Shown here in pieces: positions 1 through 5,682 of a stretch of 7,523 nt of DNA (the first letter of the stretch is position 1; every line of letters begins with the position of its first letter). The DNA is from DASXMX01 sp036794395 (GTDB lineage: Bacteria; Planctomycetota; Phycisphaerae; Tepidisphaerales; Tepidisphaeraceae): positions 1-7,523 of the forward strand of contig DAIRGS010000345.1 in NCBI GenBank assembly GCA_036794395.1, read 5' to 3'. Under the pieces are notes generated by a model that saw nothing but the letters and a program-made list of their open reading frames with translations, was not told the DNA's origin and did not search any database. The translations under genes and the position numbers were made by a program.

Positions 1-1660
1 AGATCGAGTGCTCGACCTGTCCGCCGTTGCCACTGAGCACAATCACCGGCGTGGGCGCCAGGCCGTCGCCGTGAGCGGAACCGAAAATGGTCGAGTCTTC
101 GGAGCTTGAGGAAACGCTTCCACTCGATGTTGGCGTGGACGGAGGGGGTGGCGGCGGTGTTGGCGTGGTTGTGGTGCTCGAACCTGACGACGAAGACGAC
201 GAGCCGCCCGAACTTGAAGTTGAGCCGCCCGTGTGAACAACGGTGTCGGCCGAAGAGACGTCGGGGAAAGTGGAGTTGGGGCCACCGGTGAGTTTGTCAG
301 AACCCGATCCACCGATCAAAGTGCTCTTGCCGGTTCCCGCAGTGATCACATCGTTGCCCGGCCCGCCAACGAGCAGGTTGTTGCCATTGCCTGCGGTGAC
401 CGAGCTACCCGTCCCGCCGACCCACACCGTGTTATTGCCATTGCCCAGCGTAATGTTGCCCGAAGCATAGACGGTATCGTTGCCATCGCCGGTGTTGATG
501 GTGTCATAACCGCTGCCGCCGCGAATGCTGTCGTTACCGTTGAACGTATTGATGACCGCGCCGACCTTGATGCCAGGATTGATGTAGATCGTATCGATGC
601 CCGCGCCTCCGACGATGCTGATTTTGGAGACGCTTCCCGGTGCGGTCGACAAGGTCTTCCCATTGGCATTCGCCCAGAATCCGCCGTTGGATTGCAGATC
701 GACAGTCAGACTGTTATCCGAGGTTGGGCTGCCGGTCAGGGTGAGCGTTCCACCGCTCAGGCTCACGCCGACGGTTTGCGATGACGATGGAGTTGCCGGC
801 GGAGTGGGTGTTGATGAAGGCGCCGAAGGCGGCGTGGGGGTTGATCCGCTGCTGGATGTCGTCGTGCTGCCGGTGCTGGAGAGAATTGTTTTCTCACCCG
901 CGGTCGCGTCGGGGAAAACCGAGTTGGCCCCGGCTTTGAGAATGTCATTTCCGGCCCCGCCGATGAGCGTGTTGTGCCCCGAACCGGCCACGATCAGATC
1001 ACTGCCCGGCCCACCGACCAGCAGGCTGGAACCGTTGCCCGATGAAATCGCGCTGCCGCCCACCGAACCAACCCAAACGGTGTTGTTGCCATTGCCCAGG
1101 GTCATTGTGCCCGAAGCGTAGATGGTGTCGTTGCCATCTCCGCAGGTGATGGTGTCGTAGCCACCGCCGCCGCGAATGCTGTCTGTGCCACCATAGGTAT
1201 TGATCACGGCATTGGTGGAAATTCCGGAATTGATGTAGATGGTATCCGCGCCCGCGCCGCCGATGATGCTGATCTTTGAAACACTGCCCTTGGCGGTGGA
1301 AAGGGTTTTGCCGTCGGCATTGGCCCAGTAGCCGCCATTGCTTTGCAGATCGACGGTCAGGCTGTTGTTGGCGCCTGAATCGCCGGTGAGGATGAGCGTG
1401 CTACCTGAGAGAGACACCGACGAGAGCAGCGTCCGGCCCTCAAGCCGCTCGGTCGCGGGAATCATATCGCCAATTTGCGGAGCGGCCGCGGCAGCACACT
1501 GAGCAAGCCGAGCGCGGATCCGGGTCGATGCGAGTGTCCCGAATTCCTGCGCCTGCGAAGCCCAACGAGCCAGCAGGTGACCGATCTCCAATGTCGTCAG
1601 CCGAACAAAGCGGCCAGACGAAACGAAATCGGCGCGGAATCCTTTGCGGGACCAATCCAT
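1..1660 (-). CDS. Secreted/surface calcium-binding repeat (RTX-like) protein, C-terminus beyond window
   Basis: The reading frame is open from the ATG at 1660-1658 down to base 2, giving 553 residues with no stop. Residues 1-72 are unremarkable and Arg/Ala-rich. Residues 73-81 read LEGRTLLSS, like the N-terminal motif common in planctomycete exported proteins. Residues 82-298 and 299-515 are two copies of one module. Each has a beta-rich part (for example SLTVDLQSNGG), then glycine/aspartate repeats such as GGAGADTIY, GDGNDTIYA and GGPGSDLIV, then a Ser/Thr/Pro linker. The glycine/aspartate repeats match the calcium-binding nonapeptide style of RTX proteins (GGxGxDxUx), which fold into parallel beta-rolls. 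The probable role is an extracellular structural or adhesive protein; no enzymatic domain is visible. There is no classical signal peptide at this start. An ATG directly upstream (1663-1661) is also in frame; I chose 1660 because its spacing from a GGAG ribosome binding site is better. Confidence 0.85.
   Translation of the reverse strand, partial: MDWSRKGFRADFVSSGRFVRLTTLEIGHLLARWASQAQEFGTLASTRIRARLAQCAAAAAPQIGDMIPATERLEGRTLLSSVSLSGSTLILTGDSGANNSLTVDLQSNGGYWANADGKTLSTAKGSVSKISIIGGAGADTIYINSGISTNAVINTYGGTDSIRGGGGYDTITCGDGNDTIYASGTMTLGNGNNTVWVGSVGGSAISSGNGSSLLVGGPGSDLIVAGSGHNTLIGGAGNDILKAGANSVFPDATAGEKTILSSTGSTTTSSSGSTPTPPSAPSSTPTPPATPSSSQTVGVSLSGGTLTLTGSPTSDNSLTVDLQSNGGFWANANGKTLSTAPGSVSKISIVGGAGIDTIYINPGIKVGAVINTFNGNDSIRGGSGYDTINTGDGNDTVYASGNITLGNGNNTVWVGGTGSSVTAGNGNNLLVGGPGNDVITAGTGKSTLIGGSGSDKLTGGPNSTFPDVSSADTVVHTGGSTSSSGGSSSSSSGSSTTTTPTPPPPPPSTPTSSGSVSSSSEDSTIFGSAHGDGLAPTPVIVLSGNGGQVEHSI
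116..766 (-). repeat. Module 2 of the 651-bp tandem duplication in the repeat protein
   Basis: This is the second copy, residues 299-515. It begins VSLSGGTLTLTG and contains SLTVDLQSNGGFWANANGK, FNGNDSIRGGSGYDTI and GNGNNTVWVGG, closely matching module 1. Its linker diverges into long Ser, Thr and Pro runs (about residues 470-515), which is the least conserved part. The protein then continues with a new segment containing TIFGSAHGDG and VIVLSGNGG before leaving the window. Confidence 0.85.
767..1417 (-). repeat. Module 1 of a 651-bp tandem duplication in the repeat protein
   Basis: This is the first (N-terminal) copy, residues 82-298. It begins VSLSGSTLILTG, passes through SLTVDLQSNGGYWANADGK and YGGTDSIRGGGGYDTI, and ends in a Ser/Thr/Pro linker after VFPD at residues 248-251. 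Every landmark I checked recurs exactly 651 bases further on in the second copy (for example the ACC codon at 1124-1126 and 473-475), so no net insertion or deletion has accumulated. Confidence 0.85.
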
Positions 1661-1667
1661 CATTCCA

Positions 1668-1672
1668 ACTCC
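1668..1672 (-). promoter_or_regulatory. Ribosome binding site of the repeat protein gene
   Basis: On the minus strand GGAGT lies 7 bases before the ATG at 1660 and 4 bases before the adjacent ATG at 1663. No comparable site precedes the downstream in-frame Met at 1465, so the long N-terminal form is favoured. Confidence 0.55.
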
Positions 1673-1770
1673 AAAAACGGGTTTTACGAACGAAACGGCG
1701 TTACACCGAAGTGCCACCGACGGATAAAACGGCGGCCCTTTCCCCGGCGGCAACCGATCTGAGTTGCAAC

Positions 1771-1799
1771 GAAATACGGTGGTTCCACCAATCGATCAA
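1771..1799 (-). promoter_or_regulatory. Possible promoter or operator region for the repeat protein
   Basis: On the minus strand TTGATC (1799-1794) is followed after 17 bases by TATTTC (1776-1771), a weak sigma-70-like pair. The spacer holds a perfect palindrome, GGTGG-AA-CCACC (1789-1778), which could be an operator or a small hairpin. The -10 match is poor, so this is a suggestion only. Confidence 0.2.
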
Positions 1800-1953
1800 C
1801 CGATAAGACGACGAAAAACAAAAAAATTAATGCGTGTGAAGCTGGGGAAAATATGAATGTGATAACTATGATTGTATTTCATGGTGGACAAAATTTAGCG
1901 CGAACACGTGAAGGATGCTGCGCGTGCGAAGAATCGCCGCCAAATTTAGCGAC

Positions 1954-1981
1954 TTCGCAGATGCTCAATTCGCGATATAAA
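1954..1981 (+). promoter_or_regulatory. Possible promoter for the four-segment membrane protein
   Basis: TATAAA at 1976-1981 lies 16 bases downstream of TTCGCA at 1954-1959, and 22 bases before the proposed ATG at 2004. The -10 is reasonable and the -35 is weak. Its position just ahead of the gene is the main support. Confidence 0.3.
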
Positions 1982-2003
1982 ATAGGTGTTCAAATGGGGA
2001 AAG

Positions 2004-2516
2004 ATGACTGTTTCACCATCCGATCAAACCAACCCGACGCCGCCCACTCTGGGCCCCCTGGAGTACGCCGCGGCCCCAACAAACCGAACGCGGGCGGCGT
2101 GCGCGCCGGCGGTGTTAACCTATGGCCTGGCTCTTCTGTTCACGATCCTAAGCATCAATGCCCTTAACGGAACGCCGCCGCCGGAGGGGATCAATGCATT
2201 GGTGACCTTTGCATATGTGGCCGTTTCGGCAATGGGTTTTTTGATTTCGTTCCTGTTCGCGCGCCCCCGAGCTTTTGAGCAGAAATGGCCCGTTCCGCTC
2301 GCGGCGGTCATCGCCGCGCTCACAACACTTGGGGTGTGGTGGGTGATCTCGCCGATGTCCTATCAGCTTGGCGAATGGTTGGGGGAGTCCATGCTGAGCA
2401 ACATCGTTTGGACTGTAATGATCGCCCTGGCGATCGCGATGGGAGCGAGCCTGGTCACGCTATCGGTTTTTCGAAGGGTCACCGGCGTTCGATACGCACT
2501 AACACACCAAAATTGA
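2004..2516 (+). CDS. Unrecognised membrane protein with four predicted transmembrane segments
   Basis: This 170-residue protein has a polar, proline-rich N-terminus (residues 1-33) and four hydrophobic stretches at about 35-55, 64-86, 95-117 and 131-156. Short loops separate them, and a basic tail (FRRVTGVRY) follows the last. I do not recognise the family and see no catalytic motif; the role is unknown beyond residence in the inner membrane. The ATG at 2004 was chosen because GGGGA lies just upstream (1996-2000), though its spacing of 3 bases is short. A GTG at 1986 would add six residues but has no ribosome binding site. The gene stands alone, divergent from the repeat protein. The hydrophobic pattern makes it a credible real gene. 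Confidence 0.65.
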   Translation: MTVSPSDQTNPTPPTLGPLEYAAAPTNRTRAACAPAVLTYGLALLFTILSINALNGTPPPEGINALVTFAYVAVSAMGFLISFLFARPRAFEQKWPVPLAAVIAALTTLGVWWVISPMSYQLGEWLGESMLSNIVWTVMIALAIAMGASLVTLSVFRRVTGVRYALTHQN

Positions 2517-2575
2517 TGCCCGACCCGCCATTCATGAAATCCTTCCAAACCCCCGTCCCAGGTTCGCCGCAATAC

Positions 2576-2603
2576 TTGACCCGCCGCCCCGGGAACTTAG
2601 AAT
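2576..2603 (+). promoter_or_regulatory. Sigma-70-type promoter of the tRNA-Gln gene
   Basis: TTGACC (2576-2581) and TAGAAT (2598-2603) are separated by 16 bases, each with five of six consensus bases. Transcription would start near 2610, about 13 bases before the mature tRNA 5' end. Confidence 0.65.
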
Positions 2604-2622
2604 TGATCCGTGATGTACAGTT

Positions 2623-2693
2623 TGGGGAATGGTGTAACGGTAGCACAAACGCCTCTGGAGCGTTTTGTCTAGGTTCGAATCCTAGTTCCCCAG
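2623..2693 (+). tRNA. tRNA-Gln (anticodon CUG)
   Basis: The cloverleaf folds completely. The acceptor stem TGGGGAA (2623-2629) pairs with TTCCCCA (2686-2692), with discriminator G at 2693. The D stem is GTG/CAC. The anticodon stem AACGC/GCGTT encloses the loop CTCTGGA, with anticodon CTG at 2655-2657, reading the glutamine codon CAG. The T arm is CTAGG-TTCGAAT-CCTAG. The U1-A72 type acceptor end is typical of bacterial tRNA-Gln. The 3' CCA is not encoded, so it must be added enzymatically. The gene has its own promoter and terminator. Confidence 0.96.
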
Positions 2694-2718
2694 TTTTGCG
2701 GAGCATAAGAAGCGAAAT

Positions 2719-2743
2719 GACCCGGTGTCATGCCGGGTCTTTT
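2719..2743 (+). terminator. Rho-independent terminator of the tRNA-Gln gene
   Basis: A perfect 7-bp GC-rich stem, GACCCGG (2719-2725) with CCGGGTC (2733-2739), encloses a 7-base loop and is followed by TTTT (2740-2743). It lies 26 bases after the tRNA, so the tRNA forms a single-gene transcription unit. Confidence 0.8.
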
Positions 2744-2816
2744 CATTGGGCGGGACCGCATGGGGACTCACCGACGGCGCACCGTTCCGCATGTAACTGA
2801 TACCTTTGGAGCACTC

Positions 2817-2867
2817 ATGGGGCGGATTAAGACGTGGAAAACCCTGGGCGACGCGTCACTGGTCTGA
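2817..2867 (+). CDS. Possible 16-codon leader ORF upstream of the GYF_2 gene
   Basis: ATG at 2817 is preceded by GGAG (2808-2811) with 5-base spacing. The frame encodes MGRIKTWKTLGDASLV before TGA at 2865-2867, 37 bases ahead of the next gene's ATG. The good ribosome binding site is the only evidence for translation. It has no run of one amino acid and no obvious attenuator, so it may be chance. Confidence 0.18.
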   Translation: MGRIKTWKTLGDASLV

Positions 2868-2904
2868 TTTGCAAGAACCTGATCGTGGAAGGTGCGGATT
2901 TCAA

Positions 2905-3594
2905 ATGGACGAGTGGCATATTCAAGTTGCAGGCAAATACATCGGTGCCACCACTGCCGCACAGGTGGTGGAGTGGTTGGAGAACGGAACGTTTGACCGT
3001 GGTGACCTCATCTGGCGGCAAGGCATGGTTGATTGGGAACCGCTCTCAACGATTGCGGAGTTTGGAGGAGTGCCGGTGCCACCGCTTCCGGAGGATTCTG
3101 GTCCGTTCCTGAAGGTTGGCACCACCTTCTACCTCGACGGACAGGAATGGGTGGGGAGGACGGTTGTTTCACCCGCAGCGTTCTACCTGTTGAAGGGCCG
3201 GAGCTTGCAAGGGGTAAGGGTTAGTGGGAATTTCGTGCTGAGCGTAATCATGACGACAGTGGGAATGCTCACCCGAAACTGGAGCGATATCCGTACCTGC
3301 TCGCTTGCAGCACTTCCGGCAGGCGTTCGCATCGAACTGGATCCGAAAGGGAAGCGACATCCCGGAACTTCCGTCGTTATCGTTCGCAGGACTGCGGTCG
3401 AATTGGTGGAGGTGCCGAGAATCTACAATGTGATCCGACTTCTGCTGGGTGGACGTCGGGTAAGCGTGGTGACCTCATGGTTCGGCGTTAGAAAGGTGGG
3501 AAGGTGGCTGAACGAACAAGGCTGGATCCTAAACCAACCGTTGAAGCCAACTGAGGCACCGATCCACGGATCGGAATTTCATCGCAATCAATGA
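2905..3594 (+). CDS. GYF_2-domain protein with uncharacterised C-terminal region
   Basis: This 229-residue protein has an N-terminal GYF_2-type domain (DUF4339) at about residues 3-53. Its hallmarks are WHIQVAGKYIGATT, then LIWRQGMVDWEPL, with the conserved Trp and Gly-Met pattern. A proline-rich linker (PVPPLP, residues 57-62) follows. Residues 68-210 are mixed beta strands and hydrophobic segments (for example FVLSVIMTTVGML at 110-122) that I do not recognise. GYF_2 domains are thought to mediate protein or membrane-associated interactions, but their function is poorly known. The ATG at 2905 was chosen because the domain starts two codons later. An in-frame TTG at 2806 would add 33 residues that do not resemble a domain. 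There is no strong ribosome binding site. Six of 18 arginine codons are AGA/AGG, against 2 of 18 in the gene at 4606, hinting at a different history. Confidence 0.7.
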   Translation: MDEWHIQVAGKYIGATTAAQVVEWLENGTFDRGDLIWRQGMVDWEPLSTIAEFGGVPVPPLPEDSGPFLKVGTTFYLDGQEWVGRTVVSPAAFYLLKGRSLQGVRVSGNFVLSVIMTTVGMLTRNWSDIRTCSLAALPAGVRIELDPKGKRHPGTSVVIVRRTAVELVEVPRIYNVIRLLLGGRRVSVVTSWFGVRKVGRWLNEQGWILNQPLKPTEAPIHGSEFHRNQ

Positions 3595-3755
3595 GATCCC
3601 CCGGGGCAAGAATGGGTTTAAACGCCACGAGCAGTTCGCACCAACGCAGGTCCGCCGCCTGCATGGCGACCGTCATCGACGACCAGGTGGCGACCACTTC
3701 GCGGAGTTCATGATCGGCCCCCGTCAAATCCTGTGTGTCTTTCCGTGCGTCACAT
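3595..3755. other. Unassigned segment in front of the dehydrogenase remnant
   Basis: This segment sits where the N-terminal half of the dehydrogenase should be encoded, yet none of its frames resembles that family. On the minus strand it is open and encodes a stretch including DHELREVVATWSSM and LRWCELLVAF. This could be a decayed small gene in reverse orientation, but no start signal supports it. No insertion sequence or terminal repeat is visible. Confidence 0.3.
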
Positions 3756-4503
3756 TGCTCAAGGAAATCCTGAAGGTGAACGGGGTCACGAACGGCAACC
3801 ATGCCGGCAATTTGGAATTTGGCCCGGATGGATATCTTTACGTGGGTATGGGCGATACTGGCCCGCAGGGCGATCCTGAAGGCCACGGGCAGAACCTTTC
3901 GACGCTGCTGGGCAAAATCCTTCGCATTGATGTGGATCATCCTGATTCGGGAAAACCTTATTCGATTCCTTCGGACAATCCATTCGTCGGCCGACAAGGC
4001 GCACGGCCGGAGATCTGGGCCTACGGATTGCGCGAGCCGTGGCGATTCAGTTTCGATCCGCTCACGCAGGATTTCTGGGTGGGCGACGTCGGTCAGGATC
4101 TATACGAAGAAATCGATATCGTCCGCAAAGGCGAGAACTACGGCTGGAATGTCATGGAAGGCTTCGAACGGTACTCGAACAAATATCGCCGCGATGGCGA
4201 AACGTTTGTTCCGCCGATCTTCTCCTGGACACGCAAGTATGGCGCCCATGTGCCTCAGGCGGATTTGTGTATCGAGCCAATCCCAAATCGTCTTTTTATG
4301 GCGTCTATATTTTCGCCGACTACCAGAAGAAAAACATCTTCGCCCTCACGCAAAAAGACCGCGTTCTGGATCAGGTCCATCTGATTGCTAATGCTCCGCA
4401 GTCGGTTGTGTCATTCGGGCGGGATATGCAGAGGCAGATCTATTTCGTTGGCTACGAGGGGAACATTTACAAGCTGGATCTGGATTCAAGCCGGTTTGAA
4501 TAA
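3710..4503 (+). pseudogene. Glucose/sorbosone dehydrogenase-type beta-propeller, N-terminally truncated and frameshifted
   Basis: The frame from the ATG at 3710 shows clear family motifs: NHAGNLEFGPDGYLYVGMGD (residues 30-49), LLGKILRIDVD, PSDNPFVG, EIWAYGLREPWRFSFDP and GDVGQDLYEEID. This is the C-terminal part of the PQQ-dependent soluble sugar dehydrogenase family, usually about 350-450 residues and exported. After Val181 (codon 4250-4252) homology moves to the next frame with GCC at 4252: ASGGFVYR, YGVYIFADYQ, and the end VGYEGNIYKLDLDS, stopping at TAA 4501-4503. Restoring one lost base would rejoin the frames into about 265 residues. The N-terminal propeller blades, which would hold the catalytic base, are absent and the first ~20 residues do not fit the family. 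Two independent lesions point to a pseudogene; the frameshift alone could be a sequencing error. Confidence 0.8.
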
Positions 4504-4533
4504 CAGGGCGGATATGCAAGCTAACTGAACAGT

Positions 4534-4563
4534 AACGGATTTTGTGCTACGGATTTCTCCGTT
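4534..4563. repeat. Short direct and inverted repeats ahead of the polyQ gene
   Basis: AACGGA (4534-4539) and TCCGTT (4558-4563) form a 6-bp inverted repeat. ACGGATTT occurs twice (4535-4542 and 4549-4556), 14 bases apart. They lie immediately upstream of the -10 box at 4571 and could be a regulator site. There is no T-run making this a terminator. Confidence 0.3.
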
Positions 4564-4570
4564 GTTGAGA

Positions 4571-4576
4571 TATAAT
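4571..4576 (+). promoter_or_regulatory. -10 box of the secreted glutamine-rich protein gene
   Basis: A consensus TATAAT lies 29 bases before the ATG at 4606. No good -35 is found at the usual distance; TTGTGC (4542-4547) is 23 bases away. The promoter may therefore depend on an activator or on upstream repeats. Confidence 0.5.
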
Positions 4577-4595
4577 CCCGGCTCGCAGCTTACCT

Positions 4596-4600
4596 GGAGG
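4596..4600 (+). promoter_or_regulatory. Ribosome binding site of the glutamine-rich protein gene
   Basis: A full GGAGG lies 5 bases before the ATG at 4606. It fixes that start codon, which is also followed directly by the signal peptide. Confidence 0.8.
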
Positions 4601-4605
4601 TTCCG

Positions 4606-5547
4606 ATGAGGACCAAACATCGTCAAATTCGCGCGTATGTGGCGGCCCTGGTGGGATTGGTCGCGTCTCCAGTATTTGTCGCCGGCGCACCCCCGGCTGG
4701 GAGCCGGACGACTCAAACCGATCCGCGAGTGGCTCAACAGCAGCAGTTGCAACAGCAGCAAATGCTTCAACAGCAGCAGCAACAACAGCTCCGGCAGCAG
4801 CAGCTTCAACAACAGCAGCAACAACTCCAGCAACAGCAGCAGCAGGAACAGGCTCGCCAAGCGTCGGCGGCCGACTCGGCTCTGTTGAGCCATGCAACCG
4901 GTGACGCGACCAAGGCGCGCGCCGAACTGAAGAAAGCGCAAATCGAGCTCGCGGCTGTCGCCCGGCGATTTGATAAATCGATCGACAGCAAGCCCGATGT
5001 TCAGGCCGCGAGCCAGGAGTTCAAACTGGCGCAGGATGCACTTCAAACCGCGACAGCGAAGGCGACCGAATCCCTCAAATCCAACGCCGGTTATCAGCGC
5101 GCTGTTACCGAGGCGAAGGAAGCCCATGCCCAGGTCGATTCATTGCGTGCCAACAGCAGCGCGTCGCCCGACCAGCGCTTCGCCGCCGCCACGGCATCAA
5201 TGGCGGCCAACAAATCCGTTTCGGCTTTCGAAAGCGCCGCACTGACGGCCAATCCCCAGGTTATGGAGGCCCGCACCAAACTCAAGGCCAGCGCCGATGC
5301 CCTGCATAAGCTTCGCGACAGCTATGCAACCACCGCCATGCACGAAGACGCCGGTTGGCAGGCCGCCAGCAAGGACCTGGAGCAGAAACAGAAAGATGTC
5401 GCGGCGGCCGACGTTAAAGTGGCCGACGTCAGGAAGGCGATCACGGATCGCATGACAGGCCGGGCGACGGCACTGGGGGCGCCCAATAACGCGGTATCGC
5501 CCAACGGCCAGTCGGCAATAAATCCCACGACCCAGCCAGCCAAATGA
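4606..5547 (+). CDS. Secreted glutamine-rich coiled-coil protein
   Basis: This 313-residue protein begins with a signal peptide: basic MRTKHRQIRA, a hydrophobic core YVAALVGLVASPVFV, and AGA at 26-28 as a likely cleavage site. Residues 44-80 are a polyglutamine region with 30 Gln in 37. Residues 82-285 are alanine/lysine/glutamate-rich and predicted to be helical coiled coil. Four loosely similar segments recur: DVQAASQEFKLAQDAL (131), YQRAVTEAKEAHAQVDSL (163), VMEARTKLKASADAL (219) and WQAASKDLEQKQKDV (251). The tail (286-313) is Asn/Pro-rich and probably disordered. There is no enzyme motif, lipobox or outer-membrane anchor. It is probably a periplasmic or extracellular structural or interaction protein of unknown role. 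It has its own promoter and strong ribosome binding site. Confidence 0.85.
   Translation: MRTKHRQIRAYVAALVGLVASPVFVAGAPPAGSRTTQTDPRVAQQQQLQQQQMLQQQQQQQLRQQQLQQQQQQLQQQQQQEQARQASAADSALLSHATGDATKARAELKKAQIELAAVARRFDKSIDSKPDVQAASQEFKLAQDALQTATAKATESLKSNAGYQRAVTEAKEAHAQVDSLRANSSASPDQRFAAATASMAANKSVSAFESAALTANPQVMEARTKLKASADALHKLRDSYATTAMHEDAGWQAASKDLEQKQKDVAAADVKVADVRKAITDRMTGRATALGAPNNAVSPNGQSAINPTTQPAK
4735..4845 (+). repeat. CAG/CAA tract encoding polyglutamine
   Basis: Thirty of 37 codons are CAG or CAA, mixed in irregular order and broken by Leu, Met and Arg codons. The tract may vary in length by replication slippage, although the CAG/CAA mixing should limit this. Confidence 0.9.
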
Positions 5548-5682
5548 TTTGAGTGGCCGAGAAACTTTCGTGTTTTCTGAGTCGATTTAAGCCAATCCCT
5601 TGCAAACCCATATGGGGTGGCACAGAATGGGATCGCCTACTGCGGCCGCTGGAGCGGGTACACCGGCAGTTGGCGCAACGCC

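Larger units (their letters stand above)
1664..2003. other. AT-richer intergenic region between divergent genes
   Basis: This 340-base stretch separates the minus-strand repeat protein from the plus-strand membrane protein, so it should hold both promoters. It includes an A-rich run (1815-1827), a short palindrome at 1778-1789, an 8-base direct repeat CAACCGAT at 1751-1758 and 1797-1804, and a 10-base direct repeat AAATTTAGCG at 1891-1900 and 1942-1951. Open frames here lack convincing starts and run out of phase into the neighbouring genes. I see no RNA gene or mobile element. Confidence 0.6.

Noticed and set aside
233..1121. Plus-strand open frames across the repeat-protein region
   Set aside because: They are antisense shadows of the minus-strand calcium-binding repeat gene, whose protein motifs are unmistakable.
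1853..2167. Plus-strand frame of 104 codons starting in the intergenic region
   Set aside because: It overlaps the membrane protein out of frame, is polar and unlike a domain, and ends inside that gene.
2285..2800. Plus-strand frame of 171 codons covering the tRNA region
   Set aside because: It runs through the tRNA-Gln gene and its terminator, so it cannot be a normal coding region.
3488..3997. Minus-strand frame of 169 codons as a full gene
   Set aside because: Its first part is antisense to clear dehydrogenase coding sequence and its end to the GYF_2 gene; only the middle is considered as a possible remnant.
2623..4503. Genomic island integrated at the tRNA-Gln 3' end
   Set aside because: No second copy of the tRNA 3' end, no integrase and no attachment-site repeat is visible in the window.
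4486..5127. Minus-strand frame rich in leucine opposite the polyQ gene
   Set aside because: The leucine run is the complement of the CAG/CAA tract; the plus strand has the signal peptide, ribosome binding site and promoter.
5555..5590. Hairpin with T-rich arm after the polyQ gene as a terminator
   Set aside because: The stem is short, AT-rich and bulged, with no clear T-run after it.
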